A DNA stretch of 64,000 bases from Cyanophora paradoxa (Eukaryota > Glaucocystophyceae > Cyanophorales > Cyanophoraceae), in the NCBI GenBank assembly GCA_004431415.1, contig QPMI01000415.1:186001-250000 (forward strand), in the 5' to 3' direction. The notes beneath the pieces were generated by a model that worked only from the letters and a program-made list of their open reading frames with translations, searched no databases and had not been told where the DNA came from. Numbering within the stretch: the stretch's first letter is position 1; each line of letters begins with the position of its first letter. Of this stretch, positions 14,118 through 26,100 are shown in pieces. The translations under genes were made by a program, and so were the position numbers.

Positions 14118-17100
14118 GATGTCGGAGCCCGATCGCGAGCTCGAGGATCCCGATACCGAGATCGCGAGCAAGGTATGTACGCGCGATCGCTCAACCGCTT
14201 CCGCAATATAATAATATTCCGATCGCACAATTGCAAGCGCCGGAGCTGATCTGATAGTGACAGCAGGAAAAGCGCGCCCGCGTCGACATCCAAGAGCCGG
14301 CGCCGGCGCCGTCGCCATCGCCAGCATGCGCATCTACAGCTGCATCCATTGATCAATTGCAATCGATTGATCGGGCAACTGGCGCTCGTTCTCAAGATAA
14401 CTATCAATTGGCAGCCGGCCTCGACATCAACGCGCCGCCGGACGTCGACGAGTTGATGAGCGAATTCTTCAAGGCCCTCGGGCTGGAGGAGAGCTGGCCG
14501 CTGCGAAGTGTTTGCAGGTATGTGTTGGCGTAGGCCTTCTAGATCTAGATCTTCTCGGCACTTATATAATCGGAATATTGATGACTCCCGATCTTGATCA
14601 TCGGATGCTCTAGCTATACATTGATTAAAATTTATTTGCAATCAACGCAACCAAATTCGAATCTAGTAAATTCATGATCGTGCAAATGATCTGGCCATGG
14701 CTTCGCAGGCGATGGCGACAGTTGATCCAGGACACACAGTGGCCCAGCTTCGAAATGAATATTAACAGCGGAATAATGGATGGATGCGCATGCATGAGCG
14801 ATGTCGACGACGACAGTGATCATGACGATATTGATGAATTGCACCGCGCAGCGGCAGTTGCAGTCCTTTTAAGCCAGCAAAAGCTGCGTCTTACACTAGT
14901 GCAAAGTGCCCCTGTTCCCACGCCGGTAAAATCTGGGGTGAGGGGGGGTTGTCACCGGGTTCTCCGGGCGTGGTAGTCGCCTTTTGTTCTCAGTCGATTT
15001 CACCTGCTGATTTTTACCGCATTCCCCGACTTTCGAAAAGTCACCAAGTGAGGTCTGTCGGGGCATGAAGATCATTGTGCAATCTAAGCGCTTAAATGCT
15101 ATCACGAATGTATTAGAATTAGATAAAAGACGTATTTTAGAATGTATCTGTGACATTTGAGCGAAATCGGGCATTTAAGAAATATCATGAATAGGGCTTG
15201 AGCCCCAAAAAGGGCTCACAGAGTCATGACAACGGTACTCATGCGTTGAAGGCTCATCATGATTTTGATATTTCATAAACTTGTAAAAGATGTATTAGAA
15301 TGTATCTGTGACATTTGAGCGAAATCGGTCGTTTTAAAAATATCATGAATAGGGCTTGAGCCCCAAAAAGGGCTCACAGAGTCATGCGTGGAGCAATGTT
15401 GCGTGGAGCTCTAGATTGATGCTCTCGTGCTTCGCAGGGGGTCGGCGGGCGGCAGCGCGACTCGGCAGTCGGACCCGCCCACGCCAAGTCTGGTGCCGAG
15501 GTACGGCGAGGGCGCCTGCGCTTCGCATGTTGTGTGGAGCTCTAGATTGATGCTCTCGTGCTTCGCAGGGGGTCGGCGGGCGGCAGCGCGACTCGGCAGT
15601 CGGACCCGCCCACGCCAAGTCTGGTGCCGAGGTAAGGCGAGGGCGCCTGCGCTTCGCATGTTGTGTGGAGCTCTAGATTGATGCTCTCGTGCTTCGCAGT
15701 GGGTCGGCGGGCGGCAGCGCGACTCGGCGGTCGGACCCGCCCACGCCAAGTCTTCAAGGCTCGTCTCATGATCACGTTTCTTTTCCTTTTGTTCAGTTTC
15801 TGACTTCGACATTGTGCAGCGGCAGGAGGAGATCAAGACTGGAGTGGGAAAGAGCGGCGGGTGGCGCTGGAGGCGGAGACGGGGGGAGGCAGCTAGCTAG
15901 CTGCTAGCTTTTGCTAGGTCGAGCTAGCTTTCGGTGAATTTTGCAGCCGGAGCTGGTCGGGGCTGAGAGCGGATGGATCATCGGATAGGGGTCACAAGCG
16001 AGAGCTGGTGTGGGCAGCCAGCGAGAGCTGGTGGGGGCAGCCGGGGAGAGCTGGTGGGGGCAGCCGGCGAGAGCTGGTATGGCTAGCGAGCGGAACCTGA
16101 TGCTGCTCATGGTGGAGAGCTCATGCCGCTCGCAGCTGCAAGCCCATTCAGATCTCGGGTGAGAACAAGATATGCTCTCTGTGGTAACTGTGCTGGAGAG
16201 ACGAAATCCGGTGAGAATCAATGAGCAAGTCAATTTACCTAGTTACCACAATCCACTGATTCCTTACCAGAAGTAGACCATCTGAGAGGAGCCCTTTACC
16301 GAAAGTTGCCCCCCACCTAGTATGGTGAGCGTGCCTATGTTCACCCCCCCTCCCCAGGCTGCTCACCCCCGATATTGCCGGCGTGGGAACAGGGGCAGAT
16401 TCCACTAGTGTTAAGCCAGGATCGAGCGTCCACCTCCAGCCAGCATTTGCAACATGCAAGGCCGCCATCAATCACAGCCGCTTTGACGATCCACCGGACT
16501 GTTCTGTGGATCCGGAAGTTGCGAATCAAAGCCACAAGCGCACGCTGGAGGCGACCTGCGAGCTTCTTGCGGCCATCGTCTCAGATCCAGAGTCACAGCC
16601 GCGGGAAGCCGCCATCGAGCTTCTTGGAGGCTCGATCTACGTTGACCCGAGCATCCTCAGCGATTTCCTTCTCAGCGTCCTGCGGGCTCTGCGGGCGCCA
16701 GCTGCGCATGCAGCCGCTGGAATCTCGGACGGGGCCACCGGTGCCATCGCCAGCTGCAGCTCCGGATCCAATGCTAATCCCGTGCACTTGGAGAGCCTTA
16801 AAATCTTCTTCCGCTCTTACTGGGACACGCAACTTGAATTCGAGCCGCTGACAAATGATTATATTGAAAGCAAAATGATGTGGCCATCGGCTGACGAGCT
16901 TTACGGAGCTCTTTCTCCCTTCAGCAATTTGAAGTCAATCGTCCTGTCCTGCTATTCTGAACACGGAGGCATCAATTCGCCCATGGCAGCAGCCATCGCG
17001 TTGGCATGTCCTCAGCTTCGCTTCGTCAGCCTCCCTCCAAACGTTGAGTTCGTGTCAGCAGTCTTGAAGGAGCTCGCGCAGCTGCCCCGCCTCGAAGAGT

Positions 17101-20100
17101 TGTTGGTTCTTCGTCCTTTTGGGGAGCTAGATGCAATCCGCGACTTCAAGCAGTCGGACATCTCTCGCGGCCTGCAGAATCTGGCTGACGGCCCCGCGGG
17201 CAGGAGCCTTCGACGCATCTCTTTTTACGAAGAGATTTCGATATACATGGACTTGTCAAATCCAATTGCAAATCATGAGTGCGTTTAAACGTTCACTTTG
17301 CAATTGTTATTTTACGTGATCGTATCGCGATCAATATCGATATCGATATTTCGCAAATCTTATTAATTATATGTTAGTATTGATTGCATATGCCATTGCC
17401 CGCGATCATCAGGCTTTCCAAGTTTCCCGACCCGGAGAAAACGTGGCTGGAGGCGACTGGCCTTCATGATGATACATCGACGTCTCGGGCGTTTCTGGTT
17501 GCCCTCGGCCGAATGCCGAACATCGAGTCCATCCCCGATCTCGCGGTCTGCGCATATATATATATTCTTGTGTTGTGTCCGCGGACTCCGCCACCGTGTT
17601 CGGCGCCGGCTGTCAGTACTTTGCTCGGTAGCTCCCCCGTCGTGGCTCCTCGGGGGCCTCTTCGTCGTCGTCAAAAAATGAGAGAACCCCCACCCAGATG
17701 GCCCACCCCTCTCCGCCACCCCCATCCCCTCACCACCTCTCTCGCTGCACCAGCCCTAGCGTCCACCCCACTCTCCCTTCAACCCCGCCATCTCGTTACG
17801 TCTACACATCGATCAAGCAACGTCTACCGACCCTTTGCCTTGGTCAAAGCCTAGCAATAGCTTACGTCTATTCAAGACAGTGCTGTCAAGTAGAAGAGAC
17901 GAAGAGGAGCGCGGCCCCCCCTTGAGCGCGGTCTGCAGAGCAACGGGGCAGAATAGGCTAGGCGATATTGATGTGTGCATCGAAGCTAACTGAGGAAACA
18001 GGTTGAGCTCTAGCTGGGAGTTAATTATGAGGAAACGGGTGAGCTCTATCTAGCAATTAGCCTTAAAGGTTTCGCCCACACAATATACATATTAAAAGTG
18101 ACCTAGATCTATCTGCAGAAATGAGCACCACAGAGATTCAGCTGGAGGGCAAGTATGGATTGGGTAAGGTTATGTTAATTGATGCAAATATGAAGACTAA
18201 ATTCGAGAACATCAAATGGATAGGGACTCAAGAAGGGTTTGCGAAAAGCAATAAAGGAATCTGGGCCTCTCACTTTGCACTGGGAGTTGAGGGCAAGCTG
18301 AACAGAGACGAGATGGTCTTGCACCTAAATGGCACCCGGCTTGATAATCGAACAGTAAATCTTCGAGTGGTTCCTAATGTTCAAAGAGAATTTAGATTTG
18401 GGCAGTATTCAGGCTCACGTTTTATAAACGTCTGGAAAGTAAATCCGAAATACTGCTCATGGCTGCTGGAAAACTGTGAAGATTACTTGACGGAGGGTGA
18501 AATGAAGGATTTGAAACGTCTACTGGCGACAAAGATTTGATCAGCTGGGCGTGTTTACAGTCTGGAGGGAACGTGAGACACAGCGCGGGCGAGCTCTATC
18601 TAGGCGCTATCAGGGGCAACCTCCCAAGCGGTAGGGGCCCCAGAGCGGTCTGGTGCGGCCTCTGGAGAAGAGTCGATGACTGTACCTTTCTTTTGTTTTA
18701 ATTCGGAGGGTCAAGTTCCTGAGAAAACTTTGCGGACGCCGTGACGTGACGCTGTGACGTGGCGAGAAAACGGTGAGATACGTGACACACAAAAGATTGG
18801 TGCTGATAGTGCACTGATAGTGCGCTGATAGTGCGCTGATAGTGCGCTGATAGCTAGCCCAAGAACGAGCGGCCGCCTTGCTTACACCATTAAGCCGGAT
18901 ACTGAAGAAAAGCCAAGCCGGATCCAAGCCGGATCCAAGCCGGAGACAAGCCGTCGCTGAGCAGCACCAGTGACATGTTATAAAGGAATCGCACCGCCCT
19001 ATAGGGACGAGCGGTTGGTTGCGCGCTTTCTCTGAAAATCTTTTGGAGCGCTATTGTTAAATGGAGCGACGGTTTGAGATTGCGCGGCTCAAAGAGCAGA
19101 TAGCAGGCCAAGCCTCGGTTTTGTACAATCGCAGGTTTATTCATGGACAATTTAGAAACAAACTGCAGCGCATCAGTGCGAGTGGGTCACGCACGCGACT
19201 TCCGACACTACAAAAATACGCATCACTTCTGTACGAGCTATCAACAGTACCGAGGCCGCCGAGACTAGTTGCAGCTGCACGGCTTGAGCTTGCTATTGCT
19301 GAGGGAATTGTAGCAGGATTTTCAGAGCTGCCCGATCTGAGCGTGAGCGAGTTCAGCGAAACTGAAATTGCAGAGGAGGACGGCACAGTGACGACACGTA
19401 CAGCGCTGAACGGGACATACGCTGACTGGGAGTACCGGCCCTCACGTGGAACAGGCCGAGTCACGTCGATGCAGGCGCAGCTCGAAAATAATGCGAGGTT
19501 CAGAGCAGGCGCAGTGGCGTTTGCGAGCGTGCAGCAAGAATTAGCAAGTCAGGATCGAATGGGCATAGCTTTGCAGGTCTCAGGAGTCGGACTCTATCGC
19601 AAGCCTAACGAAGACTCAGCGCTTGCAGTAGTGATTGAGCACAGGAAATTTTACCGCATACTCCCAGGCTCAGACGTTGTTGAGACGATCCGCTCACAGC
19701 TGGAAGAGCTAGATACTATTGCGCAGGAAAAGAGCCGTGATTCTTCCGCCTTCGAGACGTGGATTAAGCTACGCTTTACCGTGATTAGATACTTCAGACG
19801 TATGGGCGGCCGCGGACGCGGGTTTGTACTTCCGAGCTGGCTTGCACTCAAGCAGGCCTTGATCAATATCAATGCACCAAACAACGAGTGCTTTAAATAT
19901 GCTGTCCTCGCAGCGCGCAATCCGCTGGCCCCAGGGGTGGATTCGAGGCATGCAGGAAGCTATCGGCAGCATGAGACATCGCTAGATTGTACAATGCTCA
20001 CGTATCCGACGCCACTCGATTCGAAAATGTTCAGCAAATTTGAGTGTGCGAATAATGTTAAGCTCTGCGTCTACACGACTGCGCTAGACAAGCAAGACAT

Positions 20101-23100
20101 CGTTCCGATCCACATTAGCGAAGATGGAAGAAAGCTTGAAGTGTGCGAAATAATGTTAAGCTTGCGAATAATTTTGAGTGTGCGAATAATGTTAAGCTCT
20201 GCGTCTACACGACTGCGCTAGACAAGCAAGACATCGTTCCGATCCACATTAGACGAAGATCCACATCGTTGTCAGAAAGCTTGAAGATGCTAAACAGATT
20301 CCGAAATTCATCGCTCAGCTGCCGGGGATCTGGGGTTTTTCGGGCGACAATGGCTTTAATACGGCTGCTGTGCGGGCAATGGCCGAAGAGAATTCATTTT
20401 CGATGCACACTGACGTCGCTCAGGATGATCACATATCGAAAGGCGACAAGCTAGGGATCATCGATCGATTCGCACGGACATTGCGAGCCCTGATTCAGGC
20501 AGCTGAGCGATGAATTTCGGAATCTGTTTAGCATCTTCAAGCTTTCTGACAACTGCAAATCGAGTTGCAATCTCAATCGCTGCAAATAGTCGAAAACGTC
20601 CAATGAAAAGTATGTCGACTTGATATGCCCCTGGTGGAGCAGTAATTTTAAATGAGGGCGCCATTAGTTATTTGAAAGATTTTTAAAGTGACCTATCGCC
20701 CTGGTGTTCACACCATCCTCGCACAGGAATCGCTTGGTATCAAGCGGGTGCAGGGCTTGCTTTGACGTCTGCTGTAGCCAGATCTGGTGTTGCTTCGATC
20801 TGAAGCCGAGAATCCCCTCTACGTTGCATGATTTGCCCCCAAAGATGCAGTCGTAGTATCGCTCTCGTGTCAGCGAGCTGCTGAACGTCTTGTTAACGCC
20901 CTTGCACTTGTGCACTTCTGATTCCTCTGTGCTCATATAGTACGATTTCGGTCGGTTCGCGATCCACTCAAGCATTTGCCTGCCGCCACACTCGTCCTTG
21001 AACAGCCCGGGAACCTTGCCCATCGATCGTAGTCGCTGCACTTCAGCTGCTGGCATCCCCTCGAAGAACGGGTGACTCGTAGGGTATTCACTGACATCTA
21101 GCTCGCATTTGATTTTGCGAAGGTCCTCGTATAAATTTTCGGTCTCAATCTGAATTATGAGACTGTCTGTATCTGTTCCAAGTAGCTTAAGCCGCTGGCC
21201 CAGAGCGGTTTGAGCACCTGGTAGTAAAACCGATACATGTGCAGCTTTGACAAATCAAGGATTGCGAACCCGCAGTAGATCGGTTTGTTGAGTGTGTATT
21301 CGCTCTTTCGCTTATTTACGTACACCAAGTTCTCGTCATAGACAGCGACCTGTCTCAAGCGATTTGGCTCTGTGTTGATTTTCGCTAGTCGTTCTCCTGA
21401 TGTCACAAGCTCGGAATTACAGTGCTTGCGCACGTTCTCCATCGTTTTCCCAAATACCGCATTATTTAGTAGCTTGTAGAGATCTTTTTCATACGGGAAT
21501 TCCGCCTGCTTTCGCTTCAGAGTGTTCAAATCGATATAGCTCTCAAGCCATGCACTTTGCTCGAACGAAAGCACTCTGTGTATTTTAGAAACAACCATCC
21601 CCATCGACACATAAAACTGCAGCACTCGTGCATCCACTACGTAATTCTTCTTCGGCAGCAAGTTTGGAACTAGCTTTGGCGTTCTCTCGATTCCACTAAG
21701 CTTTTCGTTTTCAATCGATTCTTGTTGTTTTGCCGACAGGTGCTCTTTTGATACGCACATGCGCTCAGGAGCTAGCGGGTAATCGCTGAAATAATCATGC
21801 AGCTCTTCAGGACAATGCATGTCAACCTCCAGAGAAAAACCCCTTGAACCATGAACATCAAGGTCTGTGATATACAGTTTAGGATCAGTAATACCACTGA
21901 CGTCCTCCCATTTGAAGTCCCCTGTCGGTAGTTTTTGTTTCATAGAAAGCCCATAAAGGTTGTTTGCATCGAGGTACAGTAACCAGCCCTGCTTTTTTCT
22001 GTGACCCACGATGTACTTATCAATCCAGGCATTATTAGCTCGAGCATATCTTTTTGATATCATAGAGATTCCTCCACGGATCCCTTTTTCAATAAAGCGG
22101 TGCATATCCTCCTGCCCTTCGTGGAACAGCTCCAGTTGCTGGCCGGTGTGTTTCAAAGCTGCTTGCCATGAGAACCCAGGAATGCTCATAAAGTAGCTGG
22201 GGTCCAGCTTGTACGTCTCCATACACGTGTCCCGGTAGTTTTCAAAGACGTCTGCTAGTAAAGCTATGTCTGTCTTCATGTACTCCATTGTATAATCAGC
22301 CATTGTCCTGCAACCAAGCTCACGCCAGACCGACTGAGCGTGGGCATAATCATCCCGAGAGCACTTCGACTGCTTTAGCTCGTTGTAAAATTGGCGGCGC
22401 CCTGGTAGTGATGTCTCTGCAAGACGATCCCAGCCAGTAATGTACTTGTATGGATAGACACCCTTGCGCGTCATTAGTTTGAACCGTGTCTCATCCTCAT
22501 GCAGTGCACGCGTGATTTTCTTTTTCTCATCAGGTACTGCAGCCGCAAGGCTATCGAGACTGCCCTGCAGGTGCTGAGCAGAGTCACGGAAAACGTAAAT
22601 GCCGTATGTGAACTGTGAAATGCGCTCGCTGTTCTGAAACACCTGGTCAAACTTCGTTGACAGTAACTCACGAGGACGTAGTTTGCGCTCAAGCCGCTTC
22701 CTTGCATTTTTCGCATGATCTGCGCTCAGCTCACGCCCTGCGTATTTGGCTTGAAACTGGCGCTCAACCTCGGCTCTGAATGCATTTTCTGCGACTTTCC
22801 GCCGGTTATAGCCTGCTGCCAGAGCCCTCACTAATAGATGAAAGTCAAATCCTCGGCCATTGTGAAAGAAGATTGGCACGGCGGCAGCTTTTGCTCGTCG
22901 CCTGTTGCAGGCCCTGCATGCCGCTCCAAGGTACTGCCCAGAATCATGGCAATGATCACGATGTTTATCTTTGCCTCCTTTGAACTCGCTTCCACACATA
23001 TAGCACGTTTCTGCTGCCTGAAAGGAGCGCTCTTGCGCCTGCGTAATCTGCATCGGCGCTTCCTCCTCCAAAATTCCCTTAAACTGCGGCTCCTTTTCAT

Positions 23101-26100
23101 CGAGCCAAGCAATAAATGCCTCTGCAGACTCCTCAGTTGGGCTGCCCATATGCGAGAACCAAAAATGCTCCTGTCGCCTCGGCTCTGAATTTTCAACGCT
23201 GTCTGCAGTTGCATTCGTCCCTTGATTTTGTCCCTTGTTTACTACGACTAAGCAGCCGATCGAAGCTATCGCGTGGACTCCTAGCTGCTTCGTCTTTGCT
23301 GGACTCTCGGTCTGCAAAACAGGTAGAGTCATTGTTTCCGAGTCAGCATATCCAACAAGCCTTTGCCGAATCGTCTTCTCGAAGCTGTTGAATTTTATAA
23401 AGTGCTCGCCCTTTTTCGGAAGCACGTCCCTGGCGTGCTCATCTCGATCAAGGCACCGGTCGTATTTAAGATGATTCTGAAAGGCCTCGTCTGAGCCAAA
23501 GCCGCACTGGCAGGCCAAGCAATAGTGCTTCGCATTCGACCCATGCTTTCCAAACAGTCGCGATATGTTCTTTATCCACAAATAATGTCCCACATCATTC
23601 CCATCGCCTGCTGGCACGTACAGTATCGGTATAGCATCCGTTGCTGCGCTAATGTGGATCGGAACGATGTCTTGCTTGTCTAGCGCAGTCGTGTAGACGC
23701 AGAGCTTAACATTATTCGCACACTCAAATTTGCTGAACATTTTCGAATCGAGTGGCGTCGGATACGTGAGCATTGTACAATCTAGCGATGTCTCATGCTG
23801 CCGATAGCTTCCTGCATGCCTCGAATCCACCCCTGGGGCCAGCGGATTGCGCGCTGCGAGGACAGCATATTTAAAGCACTCGTTGTTTGGTGCATTGATA
23901 TTGATCAAGGCCTGCTTGAGTGCAAGCCAGCTCGGAAGTACAAACCCGCGTCCGCGGCCGCCCATACGTCTGAAGTATCTAATCACGGTAAAGCGTAGCT
24001 TAATCCACGTCTCGAAGGCGGAAGAATCACGGCTCTTTTCCTGCGCAATAGTATCTAGCTCTTCCAGCTGTGAGCGGATCGTCTCAACAACGTCTGAGCC
24101 TGGGAGTATGCGGTAAAATTTCCTGTGCTCAATCACTACTGCAAGCGCTGAGTCTTCGTTAGGCTTGCGATAGAGTCCGACTCCTGAGACCTGCAAAGCT
24201 ATGCCCATTCGATCCTGACTTGCTAATTCTTGCTGCACGCTCGCAAACGCCACTGCGCCTGCTCTGAACCTCGCATTATTTTCGAGCTGCGCCTGCATCG
24301 ACGTGACTCGGCCTGTTCCACGTGAGGGCCGGTACTCCCAGTCAGCGTATGTCCCGTTCAGCGCTGTACGTGTCGTCACTGTGCCGTCCTCCTCTGCAAT
24401 TTCAGTTTCGCTGAACTCGCTCACGCTCAGATCGGGCAGCTCTGAAAATCCTGCTACAATTCCTCAGCAATAGCAAGCTCAAGCCGTGCAGCTGCAACTA
24501 GTCTCGGCGGCCTCGGTACTGTTGATAGCTCGTACAGAAGTGATGCGTATTTTTGTAGTGTCGGAAGTCGCGTGCGTGACCCACTCGCACTGATGCGCTG
24601 CAGTTTGTTTCTAAATTGTCCATGAATAAACCTGCGATTGTACAAAACCGAGGCTTGGCCTGCTATCTGCTCTTTGAGCCGCGCAATCTCAAACCGTCGC
24701 TCCATTTAACAATAGCGCTCCAAAAGATTTTCAGAGAAAGCGCGCAACCAACCGCTCGTCCCTATAGGGCGGTGCGATTCCTTTATAACATGTCACTGGT
24801 GCTGCTCAGCGACGGCTTGTCTCCGGCTTGGATCCGGCTTGGATCCGGCTTGGCTTTTCTTCAGTATCCGGCTTAATGGTGTAAGCAAGGCGGCCGCTCG
24901 TTCTTGGGCTAGCTATCAGCGCACTATCAGCGCACTATCAGCGCACTATCAGTGCACTATCAGCACCAATCTTTTGTGTGTCACGTATCTCACCGTTTTC
25001 TCGCCACGTCACAGCGTCACGTCACGGCGTCCGCAAAGTTTTCTCAGGAACTTGACCCTCCGAATTAAAACAAAAGAAAGGTACAGTCATCGACTCTTCT
25101 CCAGAGGCCGCACCAGACCGCTCTGGGGGCCCCTACCGCTTGGGAGGTTGCCCCTGATAGCGCCTAGATAGAGCTCGCCCGCGCTGTGTCTCACGTTCCC
25201 TCCAGACTGTAAACACGCCCAGCTGATCAAATCTTTGTCGCCAGTAGACGTTTCAAATCCTTCATTTCACCCTCCGTCAAGTAATCTTCACAGTTTTCCA
25301 GCAGCCATGAGCAGTATTTCGGATTTACTTTCCAGACGTTTATAAAACGTGAGCCTGAATACTGCCCAAATCTAAATTCTCTTTGAACATTAGGAACCAC
25401 TCGAAGATTTACTGTTCGATTATCAAGCCGGGTGCCATTTAGGTGCAAGACCATCTCGTCTCTGTTCAGCTTGCCCTCAACTCCCAGTGCAAAGTGAGAG
25501 GCCCAGATTCCTTTATTGCTTTTCGCAAACCCTTCTTGAGTCCCTATCCATTTGATGTTCTCGAATTTAGTCTTCATATTTGCATCAATTAACATAACCT
25601 TACCCAATCCATACTTGCCCTCCAGCTGAATCTCTGTGGTGCTCATTTCTGCAGATAGATCTAGGTCACTTTTAATATGTATATTGTGTGGGCGAAACCT
25701 TTAAGGCTAATTGCTAGATAGAGCTCACCCGTTTCCTCATAATTAACTCCCAGCTAGAGCTCAACCTGTTTCCTCAGTTAGCTTCGATGCACACATCAAT
25801 ATCGCCTAGCCTATTCTGCCCCGTTGCTCTGCAGACCGCGCTCAAGGGGGGCCGCGCTCCTCTTCGTCTCTTCTACTTGACAGCACTGTCTTGAATAGAC
25901 GTAAGCTATTGCTAGGCTTTGACCAAGGCAAAGGGTCGGTAGACGTTGCTTGATCGATGTGTAGACGTAACGAGATGGCGGGGTTGAAGGGAGAGTGGGG
26001 TGGACGCTAGGGCTGGTGCAGCGAGAGAGGTGGTGAGGGGATGGGGGTGGCGGAGAGGGGTGGGCCATCTGGGTGGGGGTTCTCTCATTTTTTGTCGTCG

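Larger units (their letters stand above)
14894..16410. mobile_element. Non-autonomous CACTA (EnSpm-type) transposon
   Basis: Both ends begin CACTAGTG in inverted orientation (14894-14901 and 16403-16410). The terminal inverted repeats extend about 45-50 bp, sharing the block GCCCCTGTTCCCACGCCGG and a following TGGGGTGAG-like segment with a handful of mismatches. The 3-bp direct repeat TTA flanks the element (14891-14893 and 16411-16413). A CACTA terminus with a 3-bp target duplication is diagnostic of the CACTA/EnSpm superfamily. The 1,517 bp interior contains only tandem repeats and no transposase, so it is non-autonomous. It lies within an exon of the LRR-like gene. Joining the flanks with a single TTA keeps the reading frame open, so the insertion looks recent or is excised. 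Confidence 0.85.
17672..20120 (+). repeat. Left terminal inverted repeat arm
   Basis: The arm matches 23648-26094 in reverse complement. Outer identity stops at the C before AAAAAA, and inner identity stops at CACATTAGCG. The only differences seen are single-base indels in homopolymers: C7 versus C6 near 17930, GGGGCCCC versus GGGGCCCCC near 18640, and GAGGG versus GAGG near 19303. No substitutions were noticed. Confidence 0.93.
17672..26094. mobile_element. Polinton/PLV-like element with 2.45 kb terminal inverted repeats
   Basis: The two arms (17672-20120 and 23648-26094) are nearly identical in inverted orientation and begin CAAAAAATGAGAGAACC. The 7-bp direct repeat TCGTCGT flanks the outer ends (17665-17671 and 26095-26101), consistent with a target duplication, although it lies in a TCG-rich context. 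Contents are HNH genes in both arms, a protein-primed family B DNA polymerase, and a retroviral-type integrase split into two opposed halves. Integrase plus protein-primed PolB plus long TIRs is the signature of Polinton/Maverick and related virus-like elements. No major or minor capsid protein, packaging ATPase or protease is seen, and at 8.4 kb it is about half the usual length. It is therefore a rearranged or deletion derivative. Its GC content is lower than that of the surrounding genes. Confidence 0.85.

Noticed and set aside
15398-15755. CRISPR-like array
   Set aside because: The 131-bp units are contiguous tandem copies without unique spacers, inside a CACTA element in a eukaryotic genome.
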